Shown here in pieces: positions 7,797-15,104 of a stretch of 64,000 nt of DNA (its first letter is position 1; every line of letters begins with the position of its first letter). The translations under genes were made by a program, and so were the position numbers. The notes under the pieces were generated by a model, which worked only from the letters and a program-made list of their open reading frames with translations, was not told where the DNA came from and made no database searches. The stretch is taken from contig NZ_SRYM01000001.1 of assembly GCF_004793765.1 (NCBI RefSeq), positions 1-64,000 on the forward strand. The letters are read 5' to 3'. This DNA is from Parabacteroides distasonis (lineage in GTDB: Bacteria > Bacteroidota > Bacteroidia > Bacteroidales > Tannerellaceae).

Positions 7797-8075
7797 AATA
7801 CAACATTGTTTGTTATAAGTGGATAGACAAAAACGGTTTCGCCTGTCCCATTGTCCTACACCAGCGCGGCAGTTACGGCCATTAAGCCGTATCATGGGGG
7901 TACGAAACCGTTATACTTTATAATACGTTCATGTATGGGCATAAAAAATGCCGACACAAAAATTATGTTCGGCAGTCACCCGCCACGCTGATAAATTAGG
8001 ACACCGTAAAGGTGAACACTTATTTTCAATTATGCAAGAAAAAAGAAAAAAATATTGTTTTTGATGTTGTAATAA
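7797..8075. other. Divergent intergenic region within the prophage
   Basis: No gene seen. It separates minus-strand genes (antirepressor side) from a plus-strand cargo unit. An inverted repeat built on TGCCGACA and TGTTCGGCA lies near 7947-7973 and may terminate or regulate transcription. The right end is AT-rich and runs into the promoter of the next unit. Confidence 0.4.
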
Positions 8076-8105
8076 TTGTTTGTTGCGCTATAATAATTAT
8101 ATTTG
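8076..8105 (+). promoter_or_regulatory. Bacteroidetes-type promoter of the cargo unit
   Basis: TTG at 8076-8078 and TATATTTG at 8098-8105 are spaced by 19 nt, a close match to the Bacteroidetes -33/-7 pattern. The ATG of the first gene follows 31 nt later. Its own promoter inside a late phage operon marks the three following genes as independently expressed cargo. Confidence 0.65.
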
Positions 8106-8136
8106 CAAAGTAAAATACAAACATAATATACGAATC

Positions 8137-8292
8137 ATGAACAAATTATCTTCTCACACGCAAGAATTGTTTGTTATAGATCGTCCCTCAAAAGGTCTAT
8201 TGAGGTTCGTAGACAAACTAAGAGAAAGAAAAAGAGAAAATTTGGAAGAGTTGCGAAACAAAAAAGATTTTGTCATTAAAATAAAAGCATAG
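8137..8292 (+). CDS. Short basic protein of a prophage cargo unit
   Basis: A 51-residue protein starting MNKLSSHTQELFVIDRPSKG and continuing as a highly charged helix (RFVDKLRERKRENLEELRNK). It follows the promoter directly and precedes the 165-residue gene by 9 nt, so the two are likely translated from one message. I do not recognise the family. The small charged helix with a larger partner recalls toxin-antitoxin or regulator pairs, but that is only a resemblance in layout. Confidence 0.55.
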   Translation: MNKLSSHTQELFVIDRPSKGLLRFVDKLRERKRENLEELRNKKDFVIKIKA

Positions 8293-8301
8293 TTTTAGCA
8301 G

Positions 8302-8799
8302 ATGGATTTTTCTGTTTCTATTCTTTCCAAATCCGGGGATGAATATAGGGTAACGCTTTCTCCTATTGAATATAGCATCATACCAGACGAAGTCAGGGAT
8401 TTATTTGTAAGCGAAGGATGTTGTATTGAGATCGTAGAAGCGACACTCAGCAGTATAAAAGGGGAAAGTTCTACAGGTGCCGAGGTTCTTTTTAAGATAT
8501 CAAACGTCATAGGAGAGGTTTTTGCAGAAAACAAAAATATGATTTTGTATTTCTATTGTGATGATATGCATGAGATTGCGAGACGGGATAAAACCATAAC
8601 TCCACAAAGATTTAGAAGTCGTTTGTTTTCAAAGATGTTTGAAAGATATATAAGATCGAACGAAGTATCAGATATTGTAAATATCCCTATTGAATTGAGA
8701 GCGGACAGGGATATTTATATTCATTTGATAGCAAGACAGGAACATTTGGTATATGTTGATGCACTAAAGAGATTCATTATAGATACAACTAATAAGTAA
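8302..8799 (+). CDS. Conserved protein of unknown function (possibly DUF6169-like)
   Basis: A 165-residue soluble protein. It starts with beta-rich sequence (MDFSVSILSKSGDEYRVTLS), has a central strand-rich part (MILYFYCDDMHEIARRDK) and ends in helices (FRSRLFSKMFERYI, then VYVDALKRFIID). The ILYFYCDDMHE region and general length recall small Bacteroidetes proteins of the DUF6169 type, which I cannot verify here. Its stop overlaps the start of the micropeptide gene by one base (TAATG), which indicates translational coupling. It is the main gene of the cargo unit at 8076-8972. Confidence 0.6.
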   Translation: MDFSVSILSKSGDEYRVTLSPIEYSIIPDEVRDLFVSEGCCIEIVEATLSSIKGESSTGAEVLFKISNVIGEVFAENKNMILYFYCDDMHEIARRDKTITPQRFRSRLFSKMFERYIRSNEVSDIVNIPIELRADRDIYIHLIARQEHLVYVDALKRFIIDTTNK

Positions 8800-8909
8800 T
8801 GGGAGCTATAATTGGATTCGCCGTGATAGGCATACCTTGTGCCGCATTTTTGATCTATTGCCTTACGCCTTCTGGCAAACAATGGCTTAGATCCAATCAC
8901 ATAATTTGA
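8799..8909 (+). CDS. 36-residue membrane micropeptide with TPSGKxWL motif
   Basis: A tiny gene whose ATG overlaps the stop codon of the upstream gene (TAATG). The peptide has one hydrophobic segment (IIGFAVIGIPCAAFLIYCL) followed at once by TPSGKQWLRS. A second peptide in this window, at 22574-22681, has the same plan with VWMYTPSGKRWLDS, although the two loci are otherwise unrelated. The conserved tail after a single membrane span and the strict gene coupling argue that it is translated. The function is unknown; the small size and membrane span allow a role as a membrane-acting peptide. Confidence 0.6.
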   Translation: MGAIIGFAVIGIPCAAFLIYCLTPSGKQWLRSNHII

Positions 8910-8941
8910 CAAGATAGATTCTTATAGGAATAATTGAAATG

Positions 8942-8972
8942 AAGCCTGCCGGTTGTCCGGTGGGCTTTTTTT
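8942..8972 (+). terminator. Intrinsic terminator of the cargo unit
   Basis: AAGCCTGCCGG and CCGGTGGGCTT form a stem with a four-base loop, followed by seven T. It closes the three-gene cargo unit and lies before the scaffold gene. Confidence 0.75.
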
Positions 8973-9021
8973 ATACCCGGAATTTTCTTTCTCTCCCTTA
9001 TATTTTAAACAGAAAACTCTT

Positions 9022-9708
9022 ATGACAATTTTAGATTTAATCAAGGCGGCATGTAAGACAAAAGGCGTGCCGGAGAAGTATGCGGAACGTATTCAAAAGA
9101 CGTTCAAGATTGAGAAAGCCGAGGGGATGGAGGCTTTCGTGGACCTGTTCAAGGATAATATTCTTCCGGCAATCCAAGAAGCGGAGAATGAAGCTAAGAC
9201 TACGGCTGAAACGGCCGCTGTCGCCGCTTATGAAGCCAAGCATGGGTTGAAGGATGGTAAACCGGTAGAAGATCCGGATAAGAACAAGAAAACGGAAGAA
9301 GAGCTGTTGAAGGATCTTAGCCCGGAACTGAAAGCTTATCTGGAAAGTATGAGGAAGAGCGTCGATGATATGGCTAAGAAGGTGGGCGATTCCATTACCA
9401 ATTCGGCAAACGAGGCTAAGAAAGAAACAGTCCGTAAGCAGTTGAAAGATGCTGGTCTTCCGGATAACTGGCTGGGACGTGTGGACTTGGCTTCGGAAAC
9501 CTCTATCGAGGATCAAATCAAGGCGCTTTCCGAAGAGTTTACCGAAATCCAGCAAAAGGCGATCGATGATGCCGTGGCCCGTGGTGATTACGCTCCCGGT
9601 TCCATGAATCTTCCGGAGCGTTCCGAGGCGGATTGGGCGAAGCTGATGGATCAGGATGCCGACAAGAGCGCAAATAATCCCGGTGTGGTGAACCTGGGTA
9701 TTGAATAA
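9022..9708 (+). CDS. Phage capsid scaffolding-like protein
   Basis: Taken from the ATG at 9022, a 228-residue, Lys/Glu/Ala-rich protein predicted to be mainly coiled coil, with a low-complexity linker near 75-90 (GKPVEDPDKNKKTEEE) and a helical C-terminal half. No enzyme motifs are visible. Its position just before the decoration and major capsid genes, and its composition, fit a scaffolding protein that guides procapsid assembly. A longer frame from 8953 would start inside the terminator and is rejected. Confidence 0.65.
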   Translation: MTILDLIKAACKTKGVPEKYAERIQKTFKIEKAEGMEAFVDLFKDNILPAIQEAENEAKTTAETAAVAAYEAKHGLKDGKPVEDPDKNKKTEEELLKDLSPELKAYLESMRKSVDDMAKKVGDSITNSANEAKKETVRKQLKDAGLPDNWLGRVDLASETSIEDQIKALSEEFTEIQQKAIDDAVARGDYAPGSMNLPERSEADWAKLMDQDADKSANNPGVVNLGIE

Positions 9709-9728
9709 TCCAAGAAAAGTGTAACGTT

Positions 9729-10331
9729 ATGTACAGAAAAAGAGAAAGAGAATTCCAGTATCCTCCCGGAATTGAAAAGATTATTGAGGATGTGATCGGC
9801 GGTGGGACGATTGACCGCCGGGATTTGCGGAACGCTTTGTTCAATGGCAAGTCGTTGGACGAGCTTCCTCCGATCGTGATCGTGGTGAAAGATCCGGAAA
9901 CGGGGCTGTATCATGTATTGAAGACGGCGATGGCTTCCGATGCTGGCAATGAAACTACTTATAAGGTGTCCAAGAATCATCTGTTTGGTGTGGGTGACTT
10001 CGTGACGATTGGTGGAGCTTTGACAGGCGCGTCCGATAAGATCACGGTTATTGATAAGAGTAATGCGGAGTTTGATACGATCACGTTGGAAGCGACTATC
10101 GGTGCTGCCGCAAAAGGTCAGGTATTGGTTCAGGCTAAAGACAAACAGGCTGCGAAAGCCGCCAAGTTGCCTTATGATGGCGAATTGGTTGTCACGATGA
10201 ATAAAGTCGACTTGACTGTTGCCAACCAGCAGTCCGGGTTATTGGTAAGAGGTACGGTAAACGAATCCTGTATGCCGTTCCCGGTAGATAAGGACTTGAA
10301 GGTATTAATGTCGTTTATCCGTTTTGTGTAA
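9729..10331 (+). CDS. Phage head decoration or fibre-like protein
   Basis: A 200-residue protein. The N-terminal 50 residues are charged and helical (REREFQYPPGIEKIIEDVIG); the rest is strand-rich with repeated small residues (HLFGVGDFVTIGGALTGA, TITLEATIGAAAKGQVLVQA), the look of a beta-rich head decoration or head-fibre domain. It lies between scaffold and major capsid genes with short gaps, as such proteins usually do. The assignment rests mainly on position and fold-like pattern. Confidence 0.6.
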   Translation: MYRKREREFQYPPGIEKIIEDVIGGGTIDRRDLRNALFNGKSLDELPPIVIVVKDPETGLYHVLKTAMASDAGNETTYKVSKNHLFGVGDFVTIGGALTGASDKITVIDKSNAEFDTITLEATIGAAAKGQVLVQAKDKQAAKAAKLPYDGELVVTMNKVDLTVANQQSGLLVRGTVNESCMPFPVDKDLKVLMSFIRFV

Positions 10332-10349
10332 TCCATTAAAATCAGATAT

Positions 10350-11534
10350 ATGGAAAGAAGTTTAATTAAGCAAGTGAATAAAAAGAACATGGCGGCCCGT
10401 TTGAATACCCGTCATGTGAAACCGGTTGTCTTCCCGAACTTCTTCGGGGTGAAAAGAAAGACCTCGTTGAAGTGGGAGACTCTGACCGGTGAGAAAGGCG
10501 CTCCGGTAATGGCAGACGTGATCTCTTTCGACGCTTCCGCACCGCAGAAGACCCGTGAGGTGATCAGCAAGCTGTCCGGCGATATCCCGAAGACAGCCGT
10601 CAAGCGTGGCATGAACGAGAGCGATTACAACGAGTACAAGCAATTGGAACGTGACGCGCAAGGTGACGCGGACCAGTTGGCATTGTTGAATCTGGGTTTC
10701 AAGGATCAGGATTTCGTGTATAACTCCGTTCGTGCCCGTTTCGAATGGTGGTGTATGCAGCTCATGAGCCGTGCGGGTTTCCATTTGTCGGCAAAGAACA
10801 ATGGCGGTGTCGTTACGGCTGAGTTTGTCGGTTGCGGTATGCCGAAGAAGAACCAGCGTAAATCTACTACGGACTGGAGTAACGCTACAACGGCCAATGG
10901 ATTGCAGGATATTGAGGATACGGTTGTGGCCGCTTCTGCCGAAGGGGTGACGATCCGTTACGTTGTAATGCATGTGGCTGATTTCTCTTTGCTAAAGAAA
11001 CAGAAATCCACGTTCGACACGTTAAAGGCATGGGTTAATTCGTCCTCCAAGATATTGGTGACAAAGAATCTCATCAACGAGTATCTGGCCGAGCAGGAGA
11101 TCCCGGTGAAGATCATTACCGTGAACCCGGCTGTCCGTATCGAGGATAGTGCCCATCGTCGTAAGACGATCAATCCTTGGGAGCGTAAGCGTGTATGCTT
11201 CTTGGAGGATTTGAAGGTGGGTGACATTCAGCATGGGCCGATCGCCGCCGAGTCTTCCGCTACCTTGCAGAAAATCGCTCTCATGGTTAAGCAGGATTGG
11301 ATCTTGGTAACCAAATGGTCTGAGCTGGAACCGTTCAAGGAATGGACGAAAGCGGAAGCGAACGCTATTCCTGTCGTGAATGATCCGGATGCCATGTTCA
11401 TCATGAAAGTGGATGGGAAGGATTGGAACGCTTCCGAGGATACCGAGGGTACGGATGATATCCCGGCGACATTCTTGGGTGAAACCGTCGAACCGGAGGA
11501 TCAAACGATTCAGGATACTGAAAACGGAGAATAA
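10350..11534 (+). CDS. Major capsid protein (phage capsid E family-like)
   Basis: A 394-residue protein matching the general pattern of the phage major capsid E family: an N-terminal segment with VVFPNFFGVKRKTSLKWETL, a central domain, and a C-terminal region with WERKRVCFLEDLKVGDIQHG and KQDWILVTKWSELEPF. This builds the head shell. It is flanked by decoration and connector genes with short gaps in the canonical siphophage order. The acidic last 30 residues (TVEPEDQTIQDTENGE) may be an exposed tail. Nothing suggests it is broken, so this part of the prophage has not obviously decayed. Confidence 0.85.
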   Translation: MERSLIKQVNKKNMAARLNTRHVKPVVFPNFFGVKRKTSLKWETLTGEKGAPVMADVISFDASAPQKTREVISKLSGDIPKTAVKRGMNESDYNEYKQLERDAQGDADQLALLNLGFKDQDFVYNSVRARFEWWCMQLMSRAGFHLSAKNNGGVVTAEFVGCGMPKKNQRKSTTDWSNATTANGLQDIEDTVVAASAEGVTIRYVVMHVADFSLLKKQKSTFDTLKAWVNSSSKILVTKNLINEYLAEQEIPVKIITVNPAVRIEDSAHRRKTINPWERKRVCFLEDLKVGDIQHGPIAAESSATLQKIALMVKQDWILVTKWSELEPFKEWTKAEANAIPVVNDPDAMFIMKVDGKDWNASEDTEGTDDIPATFLGETVEPEDQTIQDTENGE

Positions 11535-11539
11535 CAATC

Positions 11540-11878
11540 ATGGCTAAGACGATTCGAGATACGATACTCGCTTATCCCGGTCTGGCTGACTGTGAAGATC
11601 TTTTGGATAACGTCGTTTTGCCGGGACGCGGTTTTGAAGGTACAGAAGATAGTAAGACGATCGATATCCGAAAACAAAAGCTGGTGGCCGCCGACCTTTA
11701 TTCCATGGTCGGCGGTCTGCCGGACTTCACGGAAAACAAGCTCTCTATCACGTATCCCCGTGCATGGTATGACGCTACGGCGAAACGACTATACCGGGAG
11801 GGAGGAGAACCTGAGAAAGCGGAACTGATAGGCAATAAGATCGAGGTACCCAAAGGAAGGGCGAGAAACAGATGGTAA
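11540..11878 (+). CDS. Putative phage head-tail connector protein
   Basis: A 112-residue protein with a helical N-terminus (TIRDTILAYPGLADCEDLLD) and Arg/Lys-rich C-terminus (KGRARNRW). It starts six bases after the capsid stop and overlaps the next gene by 7 nt. In tailed phages the gene right after the capsid usually encodes the adaptor protein that extends the portal, and size and helix content fit. The sequence itself does not let me name a family with certainty. Confidence 0.6.
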   Translation: MAKTIRDTILAYPGLADCEDLLDNVVLPGRGFEGTEDSKTIDIRKQKLVAADLYSMVGGLPDFTENKLSITYPRAWYDATAKRLYREGGEPEKAELIGNKIEVPKGRARNRW

Positions 11879-12171
11879 AGCGATATTCACATACAGCGAT
11901 AGTGACGATTCAATCCTGCCAATTAGTCAAAGGGGAATGGGTTGCCGGTAAACCGACGGAAATAGAGGTTACAGGGCAATACTACCCGTCCAATAGTGGA
12001 CAGCAGTTGAAGCGGAATGCTGATGGGAAGGAATTTATCGTACACGGTGAGTTCTCGACCAAAGCCCGTCCTGTGGAAAACGCGAAGCATATCCGGATTG
12101 ACAGTATCGCTCTCGATGTGGATATCATTAGCTGGGAACCGTTTCAGACTCACTCTGTAATCTATGTGTAG
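11872..12171 (+). CDS. Putative phage head-closure (stopper) protein
   Basis: A 99-residue, strand-rich protein (YSHTAIVTIQSCQLVKGEW, then ALDVDIISWEPFQTHSVIYV) that overlaps the previous gene by 7 nt. Small beta-barrel stopper proteins occupy this position in siphophage connector modules and close the head after DNA packaging. The call rests on position, size and strand pattern. Confidence 0.55.
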   Translation: MVKRYSHTAIVTIQSCQLVKGEWVAGKPTEIEVTGQYYPSNSGQQLKRNADGKEFIVHGEFSTKARPVENAKHIRIDSIALDVDIISWEPFQTHSVIYV

Positions 12172-12174
12172 CTT

Positions 12175-12657
12175 ATGGCAAGGAAAGGTGGTTTGACTCC
12201 AATGTGGAGTGATAGGGAAGTAGGGCGTTGGTTCGATTACTATGTGGATCGGGCGGAAGAGCGGATATACAAGTTATTGCAACGTGCCGGGGAAGAGTTC
12301 GTGAAGATCGCTCGAAAAAAAGGGAACTATCAGGATCATACCGGCAATCTTCGTAGTTCAATCGGCTATGTGATCGTTAAGGATGGCGATATATTGACCG
12401 AGAACTACGAGTTGTCAGATGAGAAAGGTACCGATAAACATACGGGATTGAGAGAGGCTAAAAGGCTCGTATCAGAATTATTACCCCTTTATAAGAATGG
12501 CTGGGTATTGATAGGTGTAGCCGCTATGCCTTATGCCAAGTATGTGGAAGCAATCGAAAATCTGGATGTTATCTCCGTTGCCACGGAACATGCCGAGGAT
12601 TGGATCAAGAAACAGAGTCGAACGTTATTTGATAAACTCGCTGAGAAAGGATATTGA
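12175..12657 (+). CDS. HK97 gp10-like neck protein
   Basis: A 160-residue protein with the pattern of the HK97 gp10 / tail-component family: an N-terminal helix (EERIYKLLQRAGEEFVKIAR), the YQDHTGNLRSSIGYVIVKDG motif (TGxLRxSI is typical) and the AAMPYAKYVEAI motif near the end. Members sit in the neck between the head stopper and the tail terminator. It is separated by 3 nt from the previous gene and 2 nt from the next. Confidence 0.75.
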   Translation: MARKGGLTPMWSDREVGRWFDYYVDRAEERIYKLLQRAGEEFVKIARKKGNYQDHTGNLRSSIGYVIVKDGDILTENYELSDEKGTDKHTGLREAKRLVSELLPLYKNGWVLIGVAAMPYAKYVEAIENLDVISVATEHAEDWIKKQSRTLFDKLAEKGY

Positions 12658-12659
12658 AC

Positions 12660-13046
12660 ATGGCAGATCAGTTTGATATAGTGGATATTGTATATAATGC
12701 GGTTGAGCCGGCGAGTACGGGCTTTATCCTGTATAAGGATCAATCCGGCGATGGCGAGAAAAGAAATCATATCACGATCCGCTCTCTGGCCTTGAATGGG
12801 AAAGATTATGTCAACAAGGGATCGATAAATATCAATATCTTCGTCAAGAGACCCTCGAAAGGCGTATCGGATCGACAGTTGATGATAGAGACCGTACGAG
12901 GCGTGAGGTTCGTGTTGCGGGATATCAAGCCGCCGTTGGGGATGTATTGGAAATCTCGGATCGTCTGGTCTGAGCCTATGGGCGAGGCCAAGGATGGCTT
13001 CGATTGTACGAATATTAGATTAGAGGTTATAACAGAATTAGATTAG
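12660..13046 (+). CDS. Putative phage tail terminator protein
   Basis: From the ATG at 12660, a 128-residue protein beginning ADQFDIVDIVYNAVEPAS. It follows the neck gene and precedes the tail tube gene, the normal place of the tail-completion or terminator protein that caps the tube at the right length. A TTG three codons further upstream also opens the frame, but ATG with the 2-nt spacing is more likely. Family membership is inferred from order and size. Confidence 0.6.
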   Translation: MADQFDIVDIVYNAVEPASTGFILYKDQSGDGEKRNHITIRSLALNGKDYVNKGSININIFVKRPSKGVSDRQLMIETVRGVRFVLRDIKPPLGMYWKSRIVWSEPMGEAKDGFDCTNIRLEVITELD

Positions 13047-13050
13047 TGAT

Positions 13051-13578
13051 ATGGAAAGAAGTTTAGCGCTGGATGTGGCGTATTTAGGAGTTGCGGAACC
13101 CGGGGATGGCGTGGCCGGTACCGAGTTCACCCAATGCGTTGACGTGGATACGGTGACGTTCAATTTCTCGGATGCCAAGGAGCTTAGTTTTACGTCCATG
13201 GGACATGAGGATCCTTGGGCGGTGGTGAGTCGGAAAGGAGATCCTTCCAGTATAGAGTTCACTATCCCTTCTCCTACGAGCGACGAGATGAAAATGTTTT
13301 GCGGGGGAACCGTTTCCGGTGATAAATGGGAGGCTCCCTTGTCTACGCCCTCGATATTGAAGACGATCAGGCTACAGAGCCTACCGTACCAAGGTAAGTT
13401 CACGGAATATGTCTTTGTCAAGTGCTCTGTGTTCGGGAAGATCAGCCAAGCCCCGGATAAGGAGAATTGCGATCTCTTATTGGTAAAGGCCACGATCATG
13501 ACACCGGTATCTGCGGCTGGCAAACAAGCGTCCCCGTATAGCAGGGCGGTGAAGGCCGTATCGGAAGACACGGAATGA
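13051..13578 (+). CDS. Phage major tail (tube) protein
   Basis: A 175-residue protein with strand-rich sequence and typical tube-protein motifs: an N-terminal VAYLGVAEPGDGVAGTEF, then SFTSMGHEDPWAVVSRKGDP, and a C-terminal LLLVKATIMTPVSAAGK. It forms the stacked rings of the tail tube. It is followed by a terminator hairpin, which fits a highly expressed gene, and then by the two chaperone frames. Confidence 0.75.
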   Translation: MERSLALDVAYLGVAEPGDGVAGTEFTQCVDVDTVTFNFSDAKELSFTSMGHEDPWAVVSRKGDPSSIEFTIPSPTSDEMKMFCGGTVSGDKWEAPLSTPSILKTIRLQSLPYQGKFTEYVFVKCSVFGKISQAPDKENCDLLLVKATIMTPVSAAGKQASPYSRAVKAVSEDTE

Positions 13579-13599
13579 TGTTTTTTGTTTAGGTTGTCT

Positions 13600-13632
13600 A
13601 GAGCCTCGGTTTTTGCCGGGGCTCTTATATTT
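13600..13632 (+). terminator. Hairpin after the tail tube gene
   Basis: AGAGCCTCGG and CCGGGGCTCT pair around a T-rich loop, followed by TATATTTT. Partial termination after the tube gene would lower expression of the downstream chaperone and tape measure genes. Confidence 0.6.
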
Positions 13633-13644
13633 TAGAGGAAAATC

Positions 13645-14163
13645 ATGAGCGTAAAGCGAGCACTACAGATTGAGAGCGACGTGGTGACAAGTCGGTCAGT
13701 CGTGATTCCTTTCGAGTTCAAGCCGGAGACGATCCCGGCGGGTAAGAACGTTGGTGATAGTATCGTTATCACCCCGATCACGGTAAGGACCGGGTTTAGG
13801 ATACGGCCGTTACTCTTGCGGATTGACAAGGCGGACAAGGATGCTATCGTGGCTCATAAGGATGTTACGTTTGATAGTGTACTGTCGGAGTTGATGGCGA
13901 AATATGACGAGTTGATCTTTGAGATCGTATGTTTGGGTATCCATAACAAGAAAGGGGACATGCCCGCTTGGTTCCGGGAGGTATTGAAGGATAATTGTAC
14001 ATGGGAAGACCTGTATATCCTTTTGAACGCTATTCTCTTTCGTCTGGGTTGTAACCCTTTTTCTCGTACTATCATAGCATTGGAAGCTGTGAGCCCGTTA
14101 AGCGAAGAGGAGATAATAGCCCTTCAAGAAAACAACGAGACTTGGGTAGGTCGGAGCCGGTGA
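13645..14163 (+). CDS. Tail assembly chaperone-like protein (G frame)
   Basis: A 172-residue protein between the tail tube and the tape measure gene, where siphophages keep their tail assembly chaperones (lambda G and GT). The N-terminus is strand-rich (VVIPFEFKPETIPAGKNVGD) and the C-terminal half helical (TWEDLYILLNAILFRLGCNP). A second frame begins near its end and is offset by -1, the classic G/GT layout. A possible slip heptamer CCCTTTT at 14055-14061 lies in the right register, 18 bases after TGG-rich coding and just after the last stop in the -1 frame. Confidence 0.65.
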   Translation: MSVKRALQIESDVVTSRSVVIPFEFKPETIPAGKNVGDSIVITPITVRTGFRIRPLLLRIDKADKDAIVAHKDVTFDSVLSELMAKYDELIFEIVCLGIHNKKGDMPAWFREVLKDNCTWEDLYILLNAILFRLGCNPFSRTIIALEAVSPLSEEEIIALQENNETWVGRSR

Positions 14164-14177
14164 CGCAAAGTAGCTTC

Positions 14178-14411
14178 ATGTTCCTTGTACTATGTAACGA
14201 GGCGTTCGGGTATACGCATGAGCGGACATTGGACAGCGATCTGGCGCTTGTCATGTCCATGCTACGGGAACATGGTTACTTGGTGAACGACCGGAACAAA
14301 TCACTGCTCGTGGACGATGATGAATCCGGGGATAATCATGGCGAGTGGGTCGAGGTAATCGATTTCGATACGGGAAAAAAGAAAAGGGTTCGAAGAATGA
14401 GCCCGGTATGA
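14178..14411 (+). CDS. Second tail chaperone frame (T-like)
   Basis: A 77-residue protein from the ATG at 14178, or longer if made as a fusion through a -1 frameshift from the preceding gene. It begins FLVLCNEAFGYTHERTLDSD, continues with a helix and ends in acidic and then basic residues (DDDESGDNHGEWVE, TGKKKRVRRM). The ATG comes 15 nt after the upstream stop; the frame is already open back to 14055. Its location before the tape measure gene supports the T-part assignment. Confidence 0.55.
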   Translation: MFLVLCNEAFGYTHERTLDSDLALVMSMLREHGYLVNDRNKSLLVDDDESGDNHGEWVEVIDFDTGKKKRVRRMSPV

Positions 14412-14460
14412 TATATATTACTTTGCGTAGAGAACGTTTGTCATAGTGATTTTGGTTGTA

Positions 14461-14496
14461 AAAAAACCGACGAACCGTGAGGCTGGTCGGTTTTTG
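14461..14496 (+). terminator. Intrinsic terminator after the tail chaperone frames
   Basis: ACCGAC and GTCGGT form a stem flanked by an A-run and a T-run, the look of a bidirectional terminator. It separates the tail genes from the minus-strand cassette at 14556-15638. Confidence 0.65.
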
Positions 14497-14555
14497 TTCT
14501 CTGTAAATGTGTCAAGATCTTCAGAGTGTCTGCTCGATAACCAGAGCGGTGTCTT

Positions 14556-14798
14556 CTAGCGAAAAGTAATTGGGTAACGCTCCGGATGGATTATGCTGTC
14601 AATCTCAAGATCCACATCAATTGCGTCCCAACGCAACGAATCCTCGTCCGGTATGGTCACGTCCAATACATCCGATACTTTTGCATTTCTGAACCAAGGG
14701 TATCTGTCATACGATAGATAATATTCCTTCCCTCCTACGAAAAGGAGGATACCGTGTGCATTAATCATTGTTACTCCCGCAGGGGGTGTTCCATTCAT
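14556..14798 (-). CDS. DUF2442-like protein of a toxin-antitoxin-like cassette
   Basis: An 80-residue protein from the ATG at 14798 with the DUF2442 pattern: KEYYLSYDRYPWFRNAKVSD, the central SLRWDAIDVDLEI (the RWxxxDxDL motif is typical) and a C-terminal Pro-Tyr ending. DUF2442 proteins often pair with small toxins, for example those of the DUF4160 type, as the antitoxin or accessory partner. It is the last of three minus-strand genes; its start lies 7 nt after the stop of the HTH gene. Confidence 0.75.
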   Translation of the reverse strand: MNGTPPAGVTMINAHGILLFVGGKEYYLSYDRYPWFRNAKVSDVLDVTIPDEDSLRWDAIDVDLEIDSIIHPERYPITFR

Positions 14799-14805
14799 TT
14801 TTTTA

Positions 14806-15102
14806 TTATATCGAGGCCGGACAAGCTGCATGAGAATATTCGTTGATATCTATAAGATGGATATTCAAAACATCTTCAATATCAAAAAGAGTGCTGGTTG
14901 TAAAGTTGTGGTCACCTCTTAACCATTTGGATATCTCAGAGGGACGTTTACACATTTTCTCGGCAAATTCCTTTTGGGATAGACCTTTCCTTTTGATACC
15001 TTCTGCTATTTTTACGGCAAGCATCATACGTCTTTCCATGTTCTTGGCTCTTTTCGTGTCTATATTGCCAAGTACTGTATCCAAAATAGATGTATTGTTC
15101 AT
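14806..15102 (-). CDS. XRE-family HTH protein (antitoxin-like)
   Basis: A 98-residue protein with a Cro/C1-type helix-turn-helix at about 33-82: AEGIKRKGLSQKEFAEKM, KRPSEISKWLRGDHNFT and TLFDIEDVL. Such stand-alone HTH proteins next to a small RelE/HigB-like protein are usually antitoxins that bind their own promoter. It lies 2 nt after the putative toxin gene and before the DUF2442 gene, all in one direction, which supports a co-transcribed cassette inserted into the prophage tail module. Confidence 0.8.
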   Translation of the reverse strand: MNNTSILDTVLGNIDTKRAKNMERRMMLAVKIAEGIKRKGLSQKEFAEKMCKRPSEISKWLRGDHNFTTSTLFDIEDVLNIHLIDINEYSHAACPASI

Positions 15103-15104
15103 AT

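Noticed and set aside
14417-14430. TACTTTGC as a promoter element after the tail chaperone frames
   Set aside because: It does not match TAnnTTTG in the right register and no plus-strand gene follows; a terminator comes next.
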